A stretch of DNA of 64,000 nucleotides. It comes from Diphasiastrum complanatum (lineage: Eukaryota > Streptophyta > Lycopodiopsida > Lycopodiales > Lycopodiaceae). Of the stretch, positions 33,540 to 46,015 are shown one piece after another. A model generated the notes under the pieces. That model worked only from the letters and a program-made list of their open reading frames with translations. It made no database searches and was not told the origin of the DNA. Made by a program: the position numbers and the translations under genes. The DNA is taken from positions 47,622,799-47,686,798 of the forward strand of contig CM055107.1 of NCBI GenBank assembly GCA_029204225.1. Direction: 5' to 3'. The first letter of the stretch is position 1; each line of letters starts with the position of its first letter.

Positions 33540-35778
33540 CTTGCGCAAGATTTGCCTCCCTCACAATTCCTTGACAATGAGGATCCTCTTGCTGAGCTTG
33601 TCTAATTTCAGCAATCAGGTCATTTTCGATGACCACAAAAGACATCTGATACAAAATCCCAGATAATGCATCAGCCACATGATTTTCGGCACCTTTCTTG
33701 TACCGAATTTCCATGTGAAATTCCTGCATCAACTCAGCCCACCTAGCTTGCCGCCCTCTTAGGTTCGGTTGGTTGCAGAAATATCTCAAAGTGTTATGGT
33801 TGGTGTACACATAGAATTCCACACCATACAAATAATGCCTCCATGCCTTAAAAGCGTGGATAATGGCAAACAACTCTTTCTTATGAGTTGGATAATTCTT
33901 CTGTGCAGGGTTGAGCTTCTTGCTTTCAAAGGCCACAAGCCTACCCTCTTGCATCAGAACTGCCTCAATGCAATGTCACTTGCATCTGTTTCTACTACAA
34001 ATGGTTTTTGAGGGTCAACAATTTTTAAAGTGACTTAGCCACAGCTTGTTTCAAAGCATCAAAACTTCGCTGTTGAACTTTTGTCCACTCTTTCCATTTA
34101 TTTTTCTGTAACATATCGGTCAATGGTATAGCTACGTGTGAATAATTCTTTACACCTTTACGATAAAACACAGCCAACCCTAGAAAGCTTCTTAGTGTCG
34201 TCAAGTCTGTAGGAACAGGCCAGGCAAGAAGAACAACAACTTTCTGCAGATCCGGTTTTATTCCATCTGCTGACACTATAAAACCCAAATATGTTATTTC
34301 TTTTTCAAACAATTCACGTTTTTTATCATTAGCAAAAACGTATTTTCCCCCAAAGTTGATAACACAGTTCTTAGGTGATTAACATGCATAACATTACCAC
34401 AATTGTAAACAAGTATGTCATCAACAAAATTAACCACAAACTTGACCATAAACTGTCTAAACACATCGTTCATTAACATCATAAATGTTACAGGGGCGTT
34501 AGTCAATCCAAAGTGCATAACTAGAAATTCATAGAGTCCAAAACGAGTCCGGAAGGCAGTTTTATGCACATCCTCTTCTCAAACTCTCACCTGGTGGTAA
34601 CCACTCTTTAGGTCAATTTTGCTAAACATTGTAGCACCATGGAGGGCATCCAAAAGATCATCTATGCGTGGCATAGGATATCGATGCTTAACATTAATCT
34701 TGTTCAAGCCTCGATAGTCCACACACATTCTCCAAGACCCATCCTTCTTTTTTACCAGAATGATCGGAGAGGCAAAGGAGAAGAAGCTAGGTCTTACTTG
34801 CCCCTTGGCAAGATAGTCCTCAATCATGCTTCTGACCTCTTCCTCCTCTTTCAGAATCATTCTATAAGGTGGTCTATTAGCAAGAGATGATCCAGGAATT
34901 AACTCGATTCTATGCTCCACATTTCTCTTAGGGGCTAAAATAGATGGAAGTTCATTTGTGAACACATCTAGAAACTCCTCCCTAATATGGTGATTTAGGT
35001 TCTTAGTAAGATTAGTTTGTTTTTGACATACATCAGACTCATTAGCAGAAACAGACATATCATACAAGAAACAAACATACATGCACTTACACTAAACCTT
35101 ACGCAACTGCGTTGCCGTGATCAAAGGTCTTGGAGGCATATCGGGCTCTCCACGTAGGGAGTGAATCCTACCATCGTGCTGGAACTCATACACATGAGTA
35201 TCTCAAGCGATGTAGGGTTTCTTAGCCACATGCCAACAAATTCTAGACACCACATCAAAGCGAGCCAAACAGGTAATCTCAAAATCTAACTCCTCAGTAT
35301 AGCTCTGAATGGTTAGAGACGTACTCACAACCCTAGCATCCCACATTTCTGCACCCTTTCCATCAGCCATTTCGACTGTGTACTGGTACAGGGATGGTTG
35401 TGTGCTCACTCTCAACCGTTTAATCAAAGCGAAGTTAATGACGTTATTTGAGGACCCAGTGTCAAATAGAATCAAAACATCTCTACCACACAGCTGTCCA
35501 TGCATAACAATCAAAGAAGTGCAAGGAAACTGATACCCATGTTGTGCCACTCTTGACAATTGTGGCAAAGGAACCGAGTCCACCTTCCGAAGCACCGACA
35601 CGTTCATTAACCGTGGAACATCAGGAGGTTCTTCTTGTCTCAATTCCTCAATTTTCATAGGATCTGCCTCCTCAACTTGCAAACTATAGGTGTTCCATGA
35701 GAGATTGCGAGAACACTCCTTCCACCTATGCCGCCCTAGATAGCCACAGCAAAGGTTCTCTTTCTTTGTCCGCTCCAA
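33540..35778 (-). pseudogene. Element E Pol part 1: protease, RT, RNase H
   Basis: This is a Ty3/gypsy pol read leftward. The protease has LILFDTGSSNNVI (about 35,455-35,495). RT runs from about 34,930 with IELIPGSSLANRPPYRM, VRPSFFSFASPIILVKKKDGSWRMCVDYRGLN, the LDALHGATMFSKIDLKSGYHQ block and catalytic FVDDILVY near 34,415. RNase H has VAFESKKLNPAQKNYPTHKKELFA, NHNTLRYF and the end GAENHVADALSG. Stops include TGA after HQVRV, which fits CGA to TGA. The frame runs through DPHCQGIVREANLAQ and is then cut at 33,540 against element D leader. The integrase that should follow is at 56.4 kb on the other strand. Confidence 0.94.
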
Positions 35779-36706
35779 AACCTGTGGCGATAGCGTAGAA
35801 AAGCGATGGCCCCCTTAGGCATTGGACATCCCATACCGCCCTTTGCCTTTTGAGGCGCCCGCACCTTTACTCTTTTTCGCACTCTGAATTTGCTCTTGTG
35901 AGGATTGACCCTTCCATTTTTTAAACTTTCTTTTCCCCCAAGGCTGAAACCCTCCTGAAGTAGGTGTCTCAGACTCCTTGGCCTTTTTTCCATCCTCATA
36001 GTATAGGGCCATCTGTACCGCCCTATGGAGGCTTGGAGCCTGCTCCTTTCTCACAAAAGGCCTATGGCTCTCACGCAAGCCCTCAACAAACTGGAATACT
36101 TGCAAAAACATTGGCACTTCTTCTGGTATCCGCATCCGTGCTTCTCTGCATTTGTCCGCATATTGCTGTACGGACGCATTGCCTTGTTTGAGGCTTGACC
36201 ATGCTTGCATTGCCTGGTTTTTCTCATCTATTCTCAGCGAACATCCGCTTGAACTGATCCCAAGTTACAGGCACCAACTTATCCTTCTCAATTTTACGCC
36301 ACCAACGTTGTGCCGTCTCTTGCAAGCGATATGTGGCTTCTACTTCTGCAATCCTCTGTTCATCATCATCAATGCCACACATTTGAAAAGCCTTTTCCCA
36401 CTTCTGAATCCAATTCTCGACTGCATCGATGTTGCGTACTGCAACTGCTCCTGTGTATTTTGGCGGTTTCAAATCTTTAATTGTGGGCAATTTCCGCATC
36501 TTTGATGGTTGTTCGGCTTCTTTCTCAACTGTGACAGGCTCAACGGCTACCATAGCCGTTCCACTAACCCTTTCAGGTTCCTGTGGAGATTTAGCCGACT
36601 TTAGTTGGTCGAGAATTTGTTGTAAAATCACCTCCATGGCATCCACCTTGGCTGCCACTTCTTCGATTCTCAAGATTTTTGTGCTTGCACTTCCTAATAG
36701 ATCCAT
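35779..36706 (-). pseudogene. Element E Gag
   Basis: ATG at 36,706 opens MDLLGSASTKILRIEEVAAKVDAM. The retrotransposon Gag domain follows: KPPKYTGAVAVRNIDAVENWI, then WWRKIEKDKLVPVTWDQFKRMF. It continues after a frame shift near 36,220 with LKQGNASVQQYADKCREARMRI and a basic K/G-rich tail. A worn CCHC-like CCGYLGRHRWKEC lies near 35,730. Expected to form the particle shell and bind RNA in related elements, but this copy has a shift and stops. Confidence 0.9.
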
Positions 36707-37363
36707 ATTTGCAATGTTGAGGGCTGTCCACTTGTTTAGAAGTCGAAATTACTGGCAAAAATGAGTTTACAACTCTCAAACCTTTTTTTCCTTGTATTTT
36801 GGCCCAAAAAATCAGACCAATTTTGGATTGCTATAACTTTTTCGTGACTTGGACTTCTCCTGAGGGGTCAATTTGTAGTAGGTTGCCCTCCTTCTGGCTT
36901 TCCAATGAACCCTTAATAGTCCGGTTTAGGCTAGGATTGCCCAATCATCAAGCAATTTCTTCTCAGCTGGTTTTGCACCTATGTATGAGAACCAAATTTT
37001 GAAAAAACACCATAGGAATCCGTTTTCTTTGCTATAAATTGCATACAACAGCCCTTGAGGTCTGTCTAGAAGACTCCCAAAATTTCAGGATGATCCAAGA
37101 ACCGAGCGGAAAGTTACGAAGAAAAAACTCTTCAGCTTGCCAACACCCACCAGCTACAAGAAAATTCTCGAAATCGCCTAGATTTCACTGCTAGGGTTGG
37201 TTCTTGTGACTAATCTATTGTGCCTTGGCAATAGGAACAGTTTGCAACAGATCCCATAGCCATCTGAGCTCTCAATCAAAAGTTATGAGCAAAAAACTTC
37301 CCTTTCTCTCTCTAGAACGTTTTTGTTTTTTGCTGTCCCAAGCTTCCAAAACTTGCAAACCCT
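36707..37363 (-). other. Element E leader (5' UTR)
   Basis: Non-coding stretch between the Gag start and the primer site, with no other feature seen. Confidence 0.7.
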
Positions 37364-37376
37364 TGCTCCGATACCA
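37364..37376 (-). promoter_or_regulatory. Primer binding site of element E (tRNA-iMet type)
   Basis: On the minus strand TGGTATCGGAGCA follows the LTR after two bases, one change from the initiator-Met site. Confidence 0.88.
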
Positions 37377-37378
37377 AA

Positions 37379-38032
37379 TGTCAGACTCCCTCTCTGATCT
37401 TCTCTTCAAACCTTGCTAATTTCCTGCACATACAAGCATCAAATTACTTCTAATACAAGATGGAGCTGGCTGCCTTCTCCTCCCAGCCTTTGCTGCATAG
37501 ATTATGATGAGGAATGCCTCTCTCTAGGCTCACTTATCCAAAATCCTCAAGCACTCCTTAACCCCGACCCTTCCTAAATCTCAACACATGGCCAACTCCA
37601 TGCACAATCGACACTTGCCACTTGGCAATACCCTGACACATAGGCAAGTGAGTAAGCTTACATGGGTCACTCATCCATTGGACCAAATGTCCCAATGGGC
37701 ATGTGACATGTGTCATGTTTGACCGGTCAACCCTAACATGTGTCACTCATTCACTGGACCAAGTGTCTCAGTGAGCATATGACATGTGTCATGTTGACTA
37801 GTCAACTCTACTACTTTTTAGGAGGTCAGTCCAGCCACTCCGAATTAATGACCCAGTACCCTATACCCAAGCAACATGCGACTCTGAGGCTCAAAAACAT
37901 CATTAACAGCTTTATTTACATTTCTATTACAAAGGTCACCACAGGCCGGTGACTTAGCCATTTCTGTATTTACAAGTACATCTATAAGTAAAAACAGTAA
38001 ACAATTATCGACATGGAGTAAAAGCTGTAACA
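37379..38032 (-). repeat. 5' LTR of element E (minus orientation)
   Basis: 654 bp on the minus strand, TGTTACAGC to GTCTGACA. It matches 57,817-58,471 in the opposite orientation. It contains a two-copy internal repeat around GGACATTTGGTCCAATG and GACACTTGGTCCAGTG, with flanking TGACACATGT words. Confidence 0.94.
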
Positions 38033-38037
38033 CTATA
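38033..38037. repeat. target site duplication of element E (CTATA)
   Basis: CTATA outside the LTR start is the reverse complement of TATAG at 58,472-58,476, outside the other LTR. This orientation is what an inversion with one breakpoint inside E would give. Confidence 0.85.
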
Positions 38038-39559
38038 CATACTCATCTCTCGTAACAACATGTAGAAATGAACTGTTATTTGAAATAATTTGCAGTTTTA
38101 AGTGAGAACGCAATGTTATTTGACCTTACCTAAAGAATGACTTTTCTAAAACTTTTTTGAAGAATCTAGCATTTACACAAAAAAGAAAATCTCACACTTG
38201 ACATTACATGGGGAAAGGCCTTCGATTCTAGACATGTCCTTGAGATGTTGGGCCTAGCTCAAAGGCAAGAGACCCTCCCGAGTGAAATGGCCCTTCAATT
38301 GAGAAACTCAAGCTCCCGACCTTAGGCAAAGACCCTCCCACAAGGAAGGCCCACTCTTGCATAAGATTTCAACTATCAGGTGGGCCACCTTCCCCCAAAT
38401 TAGAAGGGAAAGTAAACTAGTTAGCCTCCAATTAGTGGCTTATCCATCTATAATAACATGAAGTAACGTATTTACTCCAGTCAAGATAACGACACACATA
38501 ATAATGAAAAAATAACAAGAAGCAAAGTCTCTCTATCTCTCAGTTTAGCTTTGCCACGAAGTAGTAAGCTTTTGTGAACATATGCTCAAAGATTGCGTGT
38601 GAGTTTGAGCATTAACCTATTTTTTATCATTCTAAATTGAGGCATCTTTTTATCATTTTCCAGCATATGATATATTAGCTTTGACTAGATAGCTTGACAA
38701 TTATCTCATGAATTTGAGTTGAAAAATGCAATTTCTTATTATCATGTCACTTTCAGGCAATTGTTCAGCTATTGTGATCAAAAGATGATGTGTCCCGCAC
38801 GGGTGAGTTTGAGCATTATTTTCGATCATTCTAAATTGGAAACTCTTTTTTCTATCATTTTCTGGCATTTGATTTATTAGCCTTAACTCAATAGTTTGAC
38901 AATTCTTTCCATGCAATGCATGTGTGATGTGTGTTGTGTGATGTGATGCATGTGTGATTTGTGTTGTGTTGTGTCGTTTTTCCATGAGTTTGAGCTGGAA
39001 AAAACATTTTTTTATTTTTAAATTGAATTTTACTCCAAAAGTAAAGGATCTTGTTGACAAAAAATTTACTTCATATGTTTGAAGTGGATTAAATCATGCA
39101 AAAAACCTTCATTCCTCGAGAAATTATGATTTCAATTGTGTGAGAATTATTTTATCGAAATTATGATTTCAATTGTGTGAGAATTATTTTATCGAAATGG
39201 GCCCTAAAATGAAATGCATAATAGCTTATCATAAATCCTGGATTCCATAAAACTTTTTAAAACAGTTTAGAGCTCATAAAAAATCCGTAAAAGATTTGGA
39301 GCAGCACATTACATCTCATAAAAAGTCAAAATTTATGGGCGATAGAAATATTTTTAGCCCACAATGTAGAATGCCAGGACCATCATCATGTTACACTTTA
39401 CAGCCGCTTCAATGACCTTAAAACTATGGGAAAGGCCTTTTGTTTTATGGGTTGCAAAGTAAATTCAAAAGACCATTCTTTAGGACAGTCTCATCTTCCC
39501 TTGAGAGCTACGAAATCCAGCCCACCCACCATTGCAATTTGTATGGTGTGTGTGGAGCT
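38038..39559. other. Upstream region of the three-exon gene, with local repeats
   Basis: No gene. Two diverged copies of a roughly 130-190 bp unit beginning TGAGTTTGAGCATTA lie at 38,610-38,740 and 38,803-39,000. A 37 bp unit is exactly doubled at 39,121-39,157 and 39,158-39,194. The promoter of the gene presumably lies within the last 300 bases, but no convincing TATA box was fixed. Confidence 0.6.
39121..39194. repeat. Exact tandem duplication of 37 bp
   Basis: AAATTATGATTTCAATTGTG plus 17 more bases is repeated without change, so it is a recent duplication or a slippage product. Confidence 0.95.
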
Positions 39560-42500
39560 ATGAAGGATTGGCAGCTTCGCATGTCTGATCCATCCCTTTA
39601 TCATCATCATCCTCATCCTCACTCCCAGAAACGCCTCCCTCTTACCTCAATTCCCAGAAGTAGCACTCGGACAAGGAAAATAGATAAGCGTACTCTCTGG
39701 CCATCCACATATTTTAGCAGCAGACTCCCACAGGCATCCTTTATCACCCTTTCTGCGTTACATGGTAAGCCCACTTGCTGCCACAGTTAATACTCTCAGA
39801 ATGAGTGGTCTTTGGAGTAATTGCCCCTTTTGTTGCTTATTATCTGCTCTGTAACTTCTTCCTTGCATAGTTTTCGTTATTGTTTGTCTCGCTTTGCTTT
39901 CATACTTGCAATTTTCATTCTTTGGGGAATTTTGGAAGAAAAACACGTAATTACTAGAACCTCAGATGTTCTTGCAAGAGCAAATGTTTTAGGCTTCACT
40001 GGGCTACTGTTTATATTATTTGTTGCTGCATTCTGTTAATCTTTGTTAAATTCTGGAAGAAAAACACATAATTACTAAAGCCTTAGACTTTCTTGCAAGA
40101 GCAAATGTTTTAGGCTTCATCAAGCTACTGTTCATTCCTGTTGCTGATTCTGTACCCGATAGTTGATTTGACATTATTGTATTACATGGATTTTATGGGA
40201 TGTATGAGGATCGAGTTTGAGCAGCAGAATTGATTATTTTACTTATAGGCGGAAAACCTCCTTGGCATTTCCAAACTCAACTCCCTCATCGTTAATTAAG
40301 GACTATTCTCTAAGAAATCTCTACAACCTTCCTCTAATAGCTTGACAAAACGGGCCTGTTAATCATGGGCAATTGGCAATCAATGAAAACAGATTAGTCT
40401 ATTAAATTGTGAATTTCAGGTTTTTAATTTTACTATAATATAAAGATAACATGTTAGAAACATTGCACTATTGTTTATAGCCTTATAGTTTTCCTCGGGT
40501 TTCTATCTAGATTCTACTAGTCTCTATTTGTGGGTCACACTTTCACAATCTGGTTCAAGATATGATTCTCTATCCCCACGCAGTCCTCGGGAAACCTCGT
40601 TTGAATTATCCTCAAAACCTGCATTTCTTAAAGCTTCTCAGTTTTTGGAAGACTTGCTCATAAAAGGGGTTTATATTCTTATATAAAAAACTGTCAAATA
40701 TTTTATGATACTGTTATTGAGAAAACATGTCGATTCCTTTACTTGCCGATTTTCGAGAGCACTGCCCCAACGCAATTAGTGGTTAATATCTGAATCTGGA
40801 AAATTTCAATCGACATCGATGCCTTCTAGCTTTATAAGCCCAATTTGGAAAGGTCATTTTTGACTGATTTCCAGGCTAGGGGGGGATGCTTTTAGCTATA
40901 GGTCGATTTGGAACAGCCTATCCCCCTAAGCTAAAGAGATCCCTGAGCCAAATCTGTAAGCCTCTGAAGGCCCAAATCTATTAGTTTTTTTTTTTAATCA
41001 AAAGAAACAAAAACCATTTCCAATTTTTGGAGAAAAAAAAAACAACGCATATGGAACGCATAAGGAACGATGTTCTGTATGTGCTCATTCTGTATGCTAC
41101 AAAACTATGCTAGGATCCATAAATCCTGAACAATGTGACATTCGATGATCAATTTTGAGAATGCAGCAAAGATTGGACGAAAATCCTTGCCAACAAAAAA
41201 GTTCAGCAAAAGATGGAGAGGCGAGAGAGATCATGTGACTTTGATCACAATAGTAGGGAAGCTAGTATGAAGGCCTCGGAGCCCCAAAATAAGCAGTTTG
41301 AAAAATGGCATTTTAAATGTGTTTGCAAACACATTTTAATGGTGCATGGCTGGGATTTATTTATCGTTTCAAGGAATCTTCATCAGTTTGTCACTCCAGT
41401 TACCCTACGCAAGTTTGGTGCCTTTGTAAGTTTTCAGAATGCCCTGGATGTTCCTTGGCTCACTTTAACTGCCCCTTAAAATTAAATGTGTTTGTGGCCT
41501 AAGAGGCACAGCTGGGCATTTCATCCAAGCCCATTATGTTTGTCTAAGCACAAAGGTGCCGTCGTGGATTTTTTGAAACTGATTGCAGATCAGTGTAGAA
41601 CCGACTCCCGTCATGTAGTGCCCACTTTGACGTGGTGTTTTCCTAGAATATTTGAGCTGATTTGAAATTGTTTAGGGAAGCTGGAATAGGGCTCTTGCCA
41701 AACAGTTCAGAAGAATCTTCAAATTTTCTAAAATTTTGAAAGTTTTTTGGAAGAAATTGACAAATTAGAATCTAGATTCAAGTCTAGAATTTTTTTGAAT
41801 CAATTTAAATAGACTCCAAAACCATAAATTTTGAATCAGCGATGAGTCCTGCTTTAATAACATATTCCATGTCCTGGCGAGACAAACTTTCATAAACGCA
41901 AAAAATTTCACAATCATGCAGCATCATTAGAATTTTAAAAAATAGCTTTCATGGGTTTGATTCAGAAAACAGTGACTTCCAGTTCCTCTTCATTGTTCAT
42001 TATATAGCTGTTAAGTCACTCCTGCGACAGCTGGTGCAATTTCAAATCTTTTTTCTGTTGACTTTTTCGAGGGTCCTCCAAATCTTATGTGAAGCCTCAG
42101 CTGCTACTGCCCACAAAAAACGTCATCAATTTTGCTCAAAGTTTGATGCCCACCGACACCAGTACGGAAGAGGAGTTTGGTTCTCTTTATGTGGTGAGGT
42201 TGCTCACGAGTAAGGCAAATGCGTCTAGTTTGTCTGAATTCAACGGTGGAATTCTGATTGCTCTTATTGGCCAAAACGGTGAGGCAATCATGGAACGGAT
42301 ATTGGCAATTGAGCACAGCAAAACAGTGGAAGAGGACTCTCACAACCACCTTCGCTTTCAAAGGGGTTCAGTGGACACGGTCAAGTTCTATGGGCCAGAT
42401 GTGGGGCAGCTATCTGCTCTTTGGATTGCACCTGAATCAGGTTAATTATCAAATCGTTGCTGAACAGCAGGAATTATGCTTGGTACAGATGAGATTATAT

Positions 42501-43525
42501 GTATTGCTTCTGGCAAAGAATTTTTTTCCTATACTTGGTTCTAAGCTCTAAGTTATCACATTACTGACTTCTGAAATTGAATTTGTCAATACATCTATAT
42601 TCCAATCTCAAATGTAGATACTCTTTATGGTGACAATTGTGATTTTTTCAGTCTGATTACACCTTCCTTATTGATTTTATATTTTGCAGGTACGTGGAGG
42701 TTGGACGAAGCCATTATTACTGTCTTACCTTGTGCAGAACAGTCTAGGAATAGTGAACTTCCTTCTAAAGATTTCAACTCTTTGTCTCTGAGTAGAATAT
42801 GTGAGTCTAATGTAGATAGCCGTAACTTTGAGGAGCACATGATTCAAACTGAAAAAGGTAGTTTTCGATATATTTTTAAGGGAGAAGAAAACCTTCTTGG
42901 AGATAAGACAGATTATCCAGCTGCTGAACTAATACCTTCTAGCATCTCTGAGATTTTGGTTGGTGAAGTCTCAAGTGAAAATGCTCTTGAAATATGCCAA
43001 AAGGATTTACCAACTTTAGAAGATACACTTAAACAGAGACAGATAGGTCTGCAAGAATATATGGATCTGAAGGTTGCATTAATAACCTGCACCGTTTCTC
43101 TTGTTGCGCTTGGAACAGCATGTATTGCTGCAACAGGTGCAGAAGAGCTAGCTAAAGGCTTTACTTTGGGTGGAACTGGGAGCATAATATACTTGTTTCT
43201 TCTACAGAAGGTTGTTGATGGGCTTCCTAGTGCAGTATCAAGTGGAAAAGCTTCTGAAACTACAGTTATTAAGTCAGCTGAAAGCTGGACCAAATCAATT
43301 TTAGCAACTCCACTTGCAAGACTAGCTCTAGTTACCAGCACTGTCATTGTCTTGGGAAATCTTCTGCATGGGGATTTCATGCTTTATTTTCAGCCCCAGG
43401 TGATTTTGGCTGGGGTAGCTGGATTTTTTACTTCTAAGGTTGCAATATTCTTGGTTGGATTGAGATCTGTACATGGCAATAGTAAAAATGTGACTGCTGC
43501 AAACAAGGACAATAATGGCAAATGA
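39560..43525 (+). CDS. Three-exon gene for a predicted plastid-type membrane protein
   Basis: The exons are 39,560-39,764, 42,072-42,440 and 42,690-43,525. Donors are G/GTAAGC and AG/GTTAAT, acceptors TCGAG and TTGCAG. The phases join exactly (205+369+836 = 1410 nt, 469 residues and a stop). Exon 1 encodes a His, Ser, Thr and Arg rich leader, poor in acidic residues, like a transit peptide. Exon 2 and the start of exon 3 give a PLAT/LH2-like pattern (FQRGSVDTVKFYGPDVGQLSALWIAPESG then TWRLDEAIITVLP). Residues past about 320 hold several hydrophobic segments. One is VALITCTVSLVALGTACIA. Others are around GGTGSIIYLFLLQKVVDGLP, LALVTSTVIVLGNLL and VILAGVAGFFTSKVAIFLVG. The protein looks like a conserved but uncharacterised plant plastid protein. 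I cannot name it. Extra exons in the 2.3 kb intron are possible but not needed. Confidence 0.8.
39924..40155. repeat. Tandem duplication of about 115 bp inside intron 1
   Basis: A block with GGAAGAAAAACAC, TAATTACTA and AGAGCAAATGTTTTAGGCTTC occurs at about 39,928-40,038 and again at about 40,051-40,155 with several differences. Confidence 0.8.
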
Positions 43526-44165
43526 AGCAAACAGTATACACTATTGCATATGTAAGATATATATTTCTCTTCTGAGGCCAATGTAGCATTTGTACATAAA
43601 ACTCTCAACTTGTTGCCTGCAGTCTATTTGTAAGCCAATGATTGACATGGCAAAAGAAAGTCTCTGTATGTTGTATTGCTGAGTTTTAGGATGGGAAATG
43701 ATGAATATATAGCAGATATTTCAAGTTAACTAGGAAGATTTTTGACACTCTAAAACTTGGAGAAAGTTTCTGGCCAGCTGGAGAATGGTTCATTAAATCT
43801 CTGATCCGAAGCTGAAATTTTGTCCTGCTTGCAAGGTAGACTAGCAAATAGTCTCGACCATTTTTCATCATATAAAACAATAAAGTAATTTTGATGGAAA
43901 TACTGATGATAGTATCCAGCCCGACGAACTGAGCACTTTTCGTTTTTATAGTACTAAATTCCAAGATCAAAAGAAAAAGTTATGAAATGTTTTAAAAATG
44001 AGAAAGAAAATGATTAGGTGTAAACTTAGAATGGGAGTTTTAAAAAAAACCATTTACAAAATGAAATGGATAAAGTTTTGAAATTCTTGAAACCTATTTG
44101 CGCTTGTTAGAAATAAGAGAAAATTGTGAAAATTTTAGGAATTTTATGGCAAATCTTTTTAACAC
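43526..44165. other. 3' flank of the three-exon gene
   Basis: Probable 3' UTR followed by spacer. An AATAAAG-like signal lies near 43,879, though an earlier polyadenylation site is likely. No further gene. Confidence 0.5.
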
Positions 44166-44169
44166 TCAC

Positions 44170-44305
44170 TGCGGGGGAGGTGATGGGCGCGCGGAGAAGG
44201 GGGTGAACAGGAAAGGTAGGGGAGGGGGTGAGGGCACACTCTTGAGGGGGGTGGGGGGTCAAAACGCTCGTGAGGTGGGGGTCAGCGCAAACACTGGCCT
44301 TCGGG
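44170..44305 (+). repeat. G-run-rich tract (G-quadruplex potential)
   Basis: More than eight runs of three to six G lie within about 130 bases (GCGGGGGAGG, GAAGGGGGTG, AGGGGAGGGGGTGAGGG, GGGGGGTGGGGGG). This is sharply unlike the AT-rich neighbourhood. An A-run at 44,319-44,330 follows. Confidence 0.8.
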
Positions 44306-44330
44306 TGAGCGGCCTTTAAAAAAAAAAAAA

Positions 44331-44623
44331 GTTCGCTAAGCTCACATTCACAAAGAGGAAGCTTAGTGCTTTCCTTTGCAAATGAGCCAAAAGATCCAAA
44401 AATTGATGTCTTGTGCCTACTTATAGACAATACCCTGACTTAACTAAACATAACTATCTTGAAGGATACTTAGCCCTTGTAAAGTCTTATTAGATGTATT
44501 TGGGCCCTTATTGGCCTATTATCCTTATTAAGGTACGTTGAAGGACCTAAAGAAGGAACCACCTTATTCACTAATAGCTCTTTTTTGCCCTAGCAAAGCT
44601 TACACTAAATATTTTTCTTAACA
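44331..44623 (-). repeat. 3' LTR of gypsy element F (left end approximate)
   Basis: On the minus strand a purine tract (TAGGGGGGAG, 44,624-44,633) is followed by TGTTAAGAAAAAT, an LTR start. The far end was placed near the A-run without confirmation. Confidence 0.6.
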
Positions 44624-44689
44624 CTCCCCCCTACTAAGCATTTTTGTTCTAAAAAATGAAGATGTTTGCTCAATAAACTTGAATGCTCC

Positions 44690-46015
44690 AATTGATTAGT
44701 CTTGATTGAGAATGTCAAATCCAACAACTTCATGGTAATAGTCGTGGTCATTGTTGAATAAATGAGTTGTTGACCTAGTCTTCATTAGAAAGGTTTTTCC
44801 AGTGAATCGAATATTCGTTTTTATCTTGCCGTTTTGCAATACCTTGTCCCAATATCCAATACTTTTGGTTGGTTCTAGAACCATATTACCTTCACGATTC
44901 AAAGATGGTAGAGTAGCAGTTGCAGTTGAGTATTCTCCTAGATTTTTCTTTAAAGACATGAAACACTCGATGCATACGGGTTGTTGATCCAATTCATCTT
45001 TTTCACAATCTTGAAAGGCCCATAAAATCTTGGAGCCAATTTTTTGCTTTGAGTTTTCTTCAGCTTAGTGTATCTATAAGGTTGTAACCTTCAATATACA
45101 AAATCCCCTTCAATAAAATTACGAAAAGTCCTTTTTGGATTAGCGTATTATTTTATTCGTATATGTGCTACTATTATATGCTCTCTGTTAGCTTTCAAAA
45201 TATCATTCATGTGCTGAACCTGATCCACAACTGCTAGGACTACAACCTCTAACAAATCCACACTAATAGGTTGTAATGGTTCATGGCCATATAATGCAAA
45301 GAAAGGTATCATGCCAATTGACAGGTGTGGAGTGATGTTATAACAAAATTCAGCTAAGTACAACCACTCTATCCATCTTGTCTGATGAAATGTTGCAAAT
45401 AGTACTCCAACCACTAGTTGACCTTTCCATCTGATTTCCAAATGAAATGATGTACTTAAGCACAGTTTAGTGCCTAGCTTGTCCATTAAGACCTTCCAAA
45501 AAGTGGAAATAAATCTGTCATTTATGTCACTCATTATCTCCTTTGGTATTCCATGTAATTTAAAGACCTTCAAAACTATCCACGCTATTTGGGCTACATT
45601 GTCAATAGTTTTATAGGTAAGAAATGTGCATATTTTGCAAGCCTATCCACCACCACATAGATACCATGATATCCTCTAGACATTGTAGGCAAGGAAGGTA
45701 TAAAATTTGTTGCTCATACTTGTGCAACATTGTTTAGGAATAGATAATGGATGTAGTAAACTTGCTTGCTTGACATGTTTCTCACCTTATTCACTTGACA
45801 AAAAAACATTTTTGCACATATGTATATCTAGTTTTCTTCATACCATCCCATTTAAACAACTTTATGATGGTTTGATATGTCTTCAACATTCCACTATGCC
45901 CAGCACTCGGAGATGAATGTAGCTCATATAGTACTTGTGGAATAAACTTAGATTTAGGAGCAAGCACAACTCTAGAATTATCTCAAAAGAATACTACTTA
46001 ACGGCACAAATCCTT
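44690..46015 (-). pseudogene. Element F: chromovirus integrase and chromodomain remnant
   Basis: Minus-strand reading, broken many times. The zinc-binding part (LHSSPSAGHSGMLKTY, then a worn CxxC) lies near 45,780-45,920. The core begins YVVVDRLAKYAHFLPI near 45,640. Next come SDINDRFISTFW near 45,510, LYLAEFCYNI and ALYGHEPLQP. The C-terminal region reads LAPRFYGPF near 45,030, VSCLKKNLGEYS near 44,960 and a chromodomain-like VLEPTKSIGYWDKVLQNGKIKT. This order identifies a chromodomain gypsy. It is an older copy than E. Confidence 0.87.

Noticed and set aside
42671-42689. Start of the last exon's ORF upstream of 42,690
   Set aside because: This part is the polypyrimidine and acceptor region of intron 2.
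42104-43380. Minus-strand ORFs across the three-exon gene
   Set aside because: Antisense shadows. The plus-strand model has matching splice phases.
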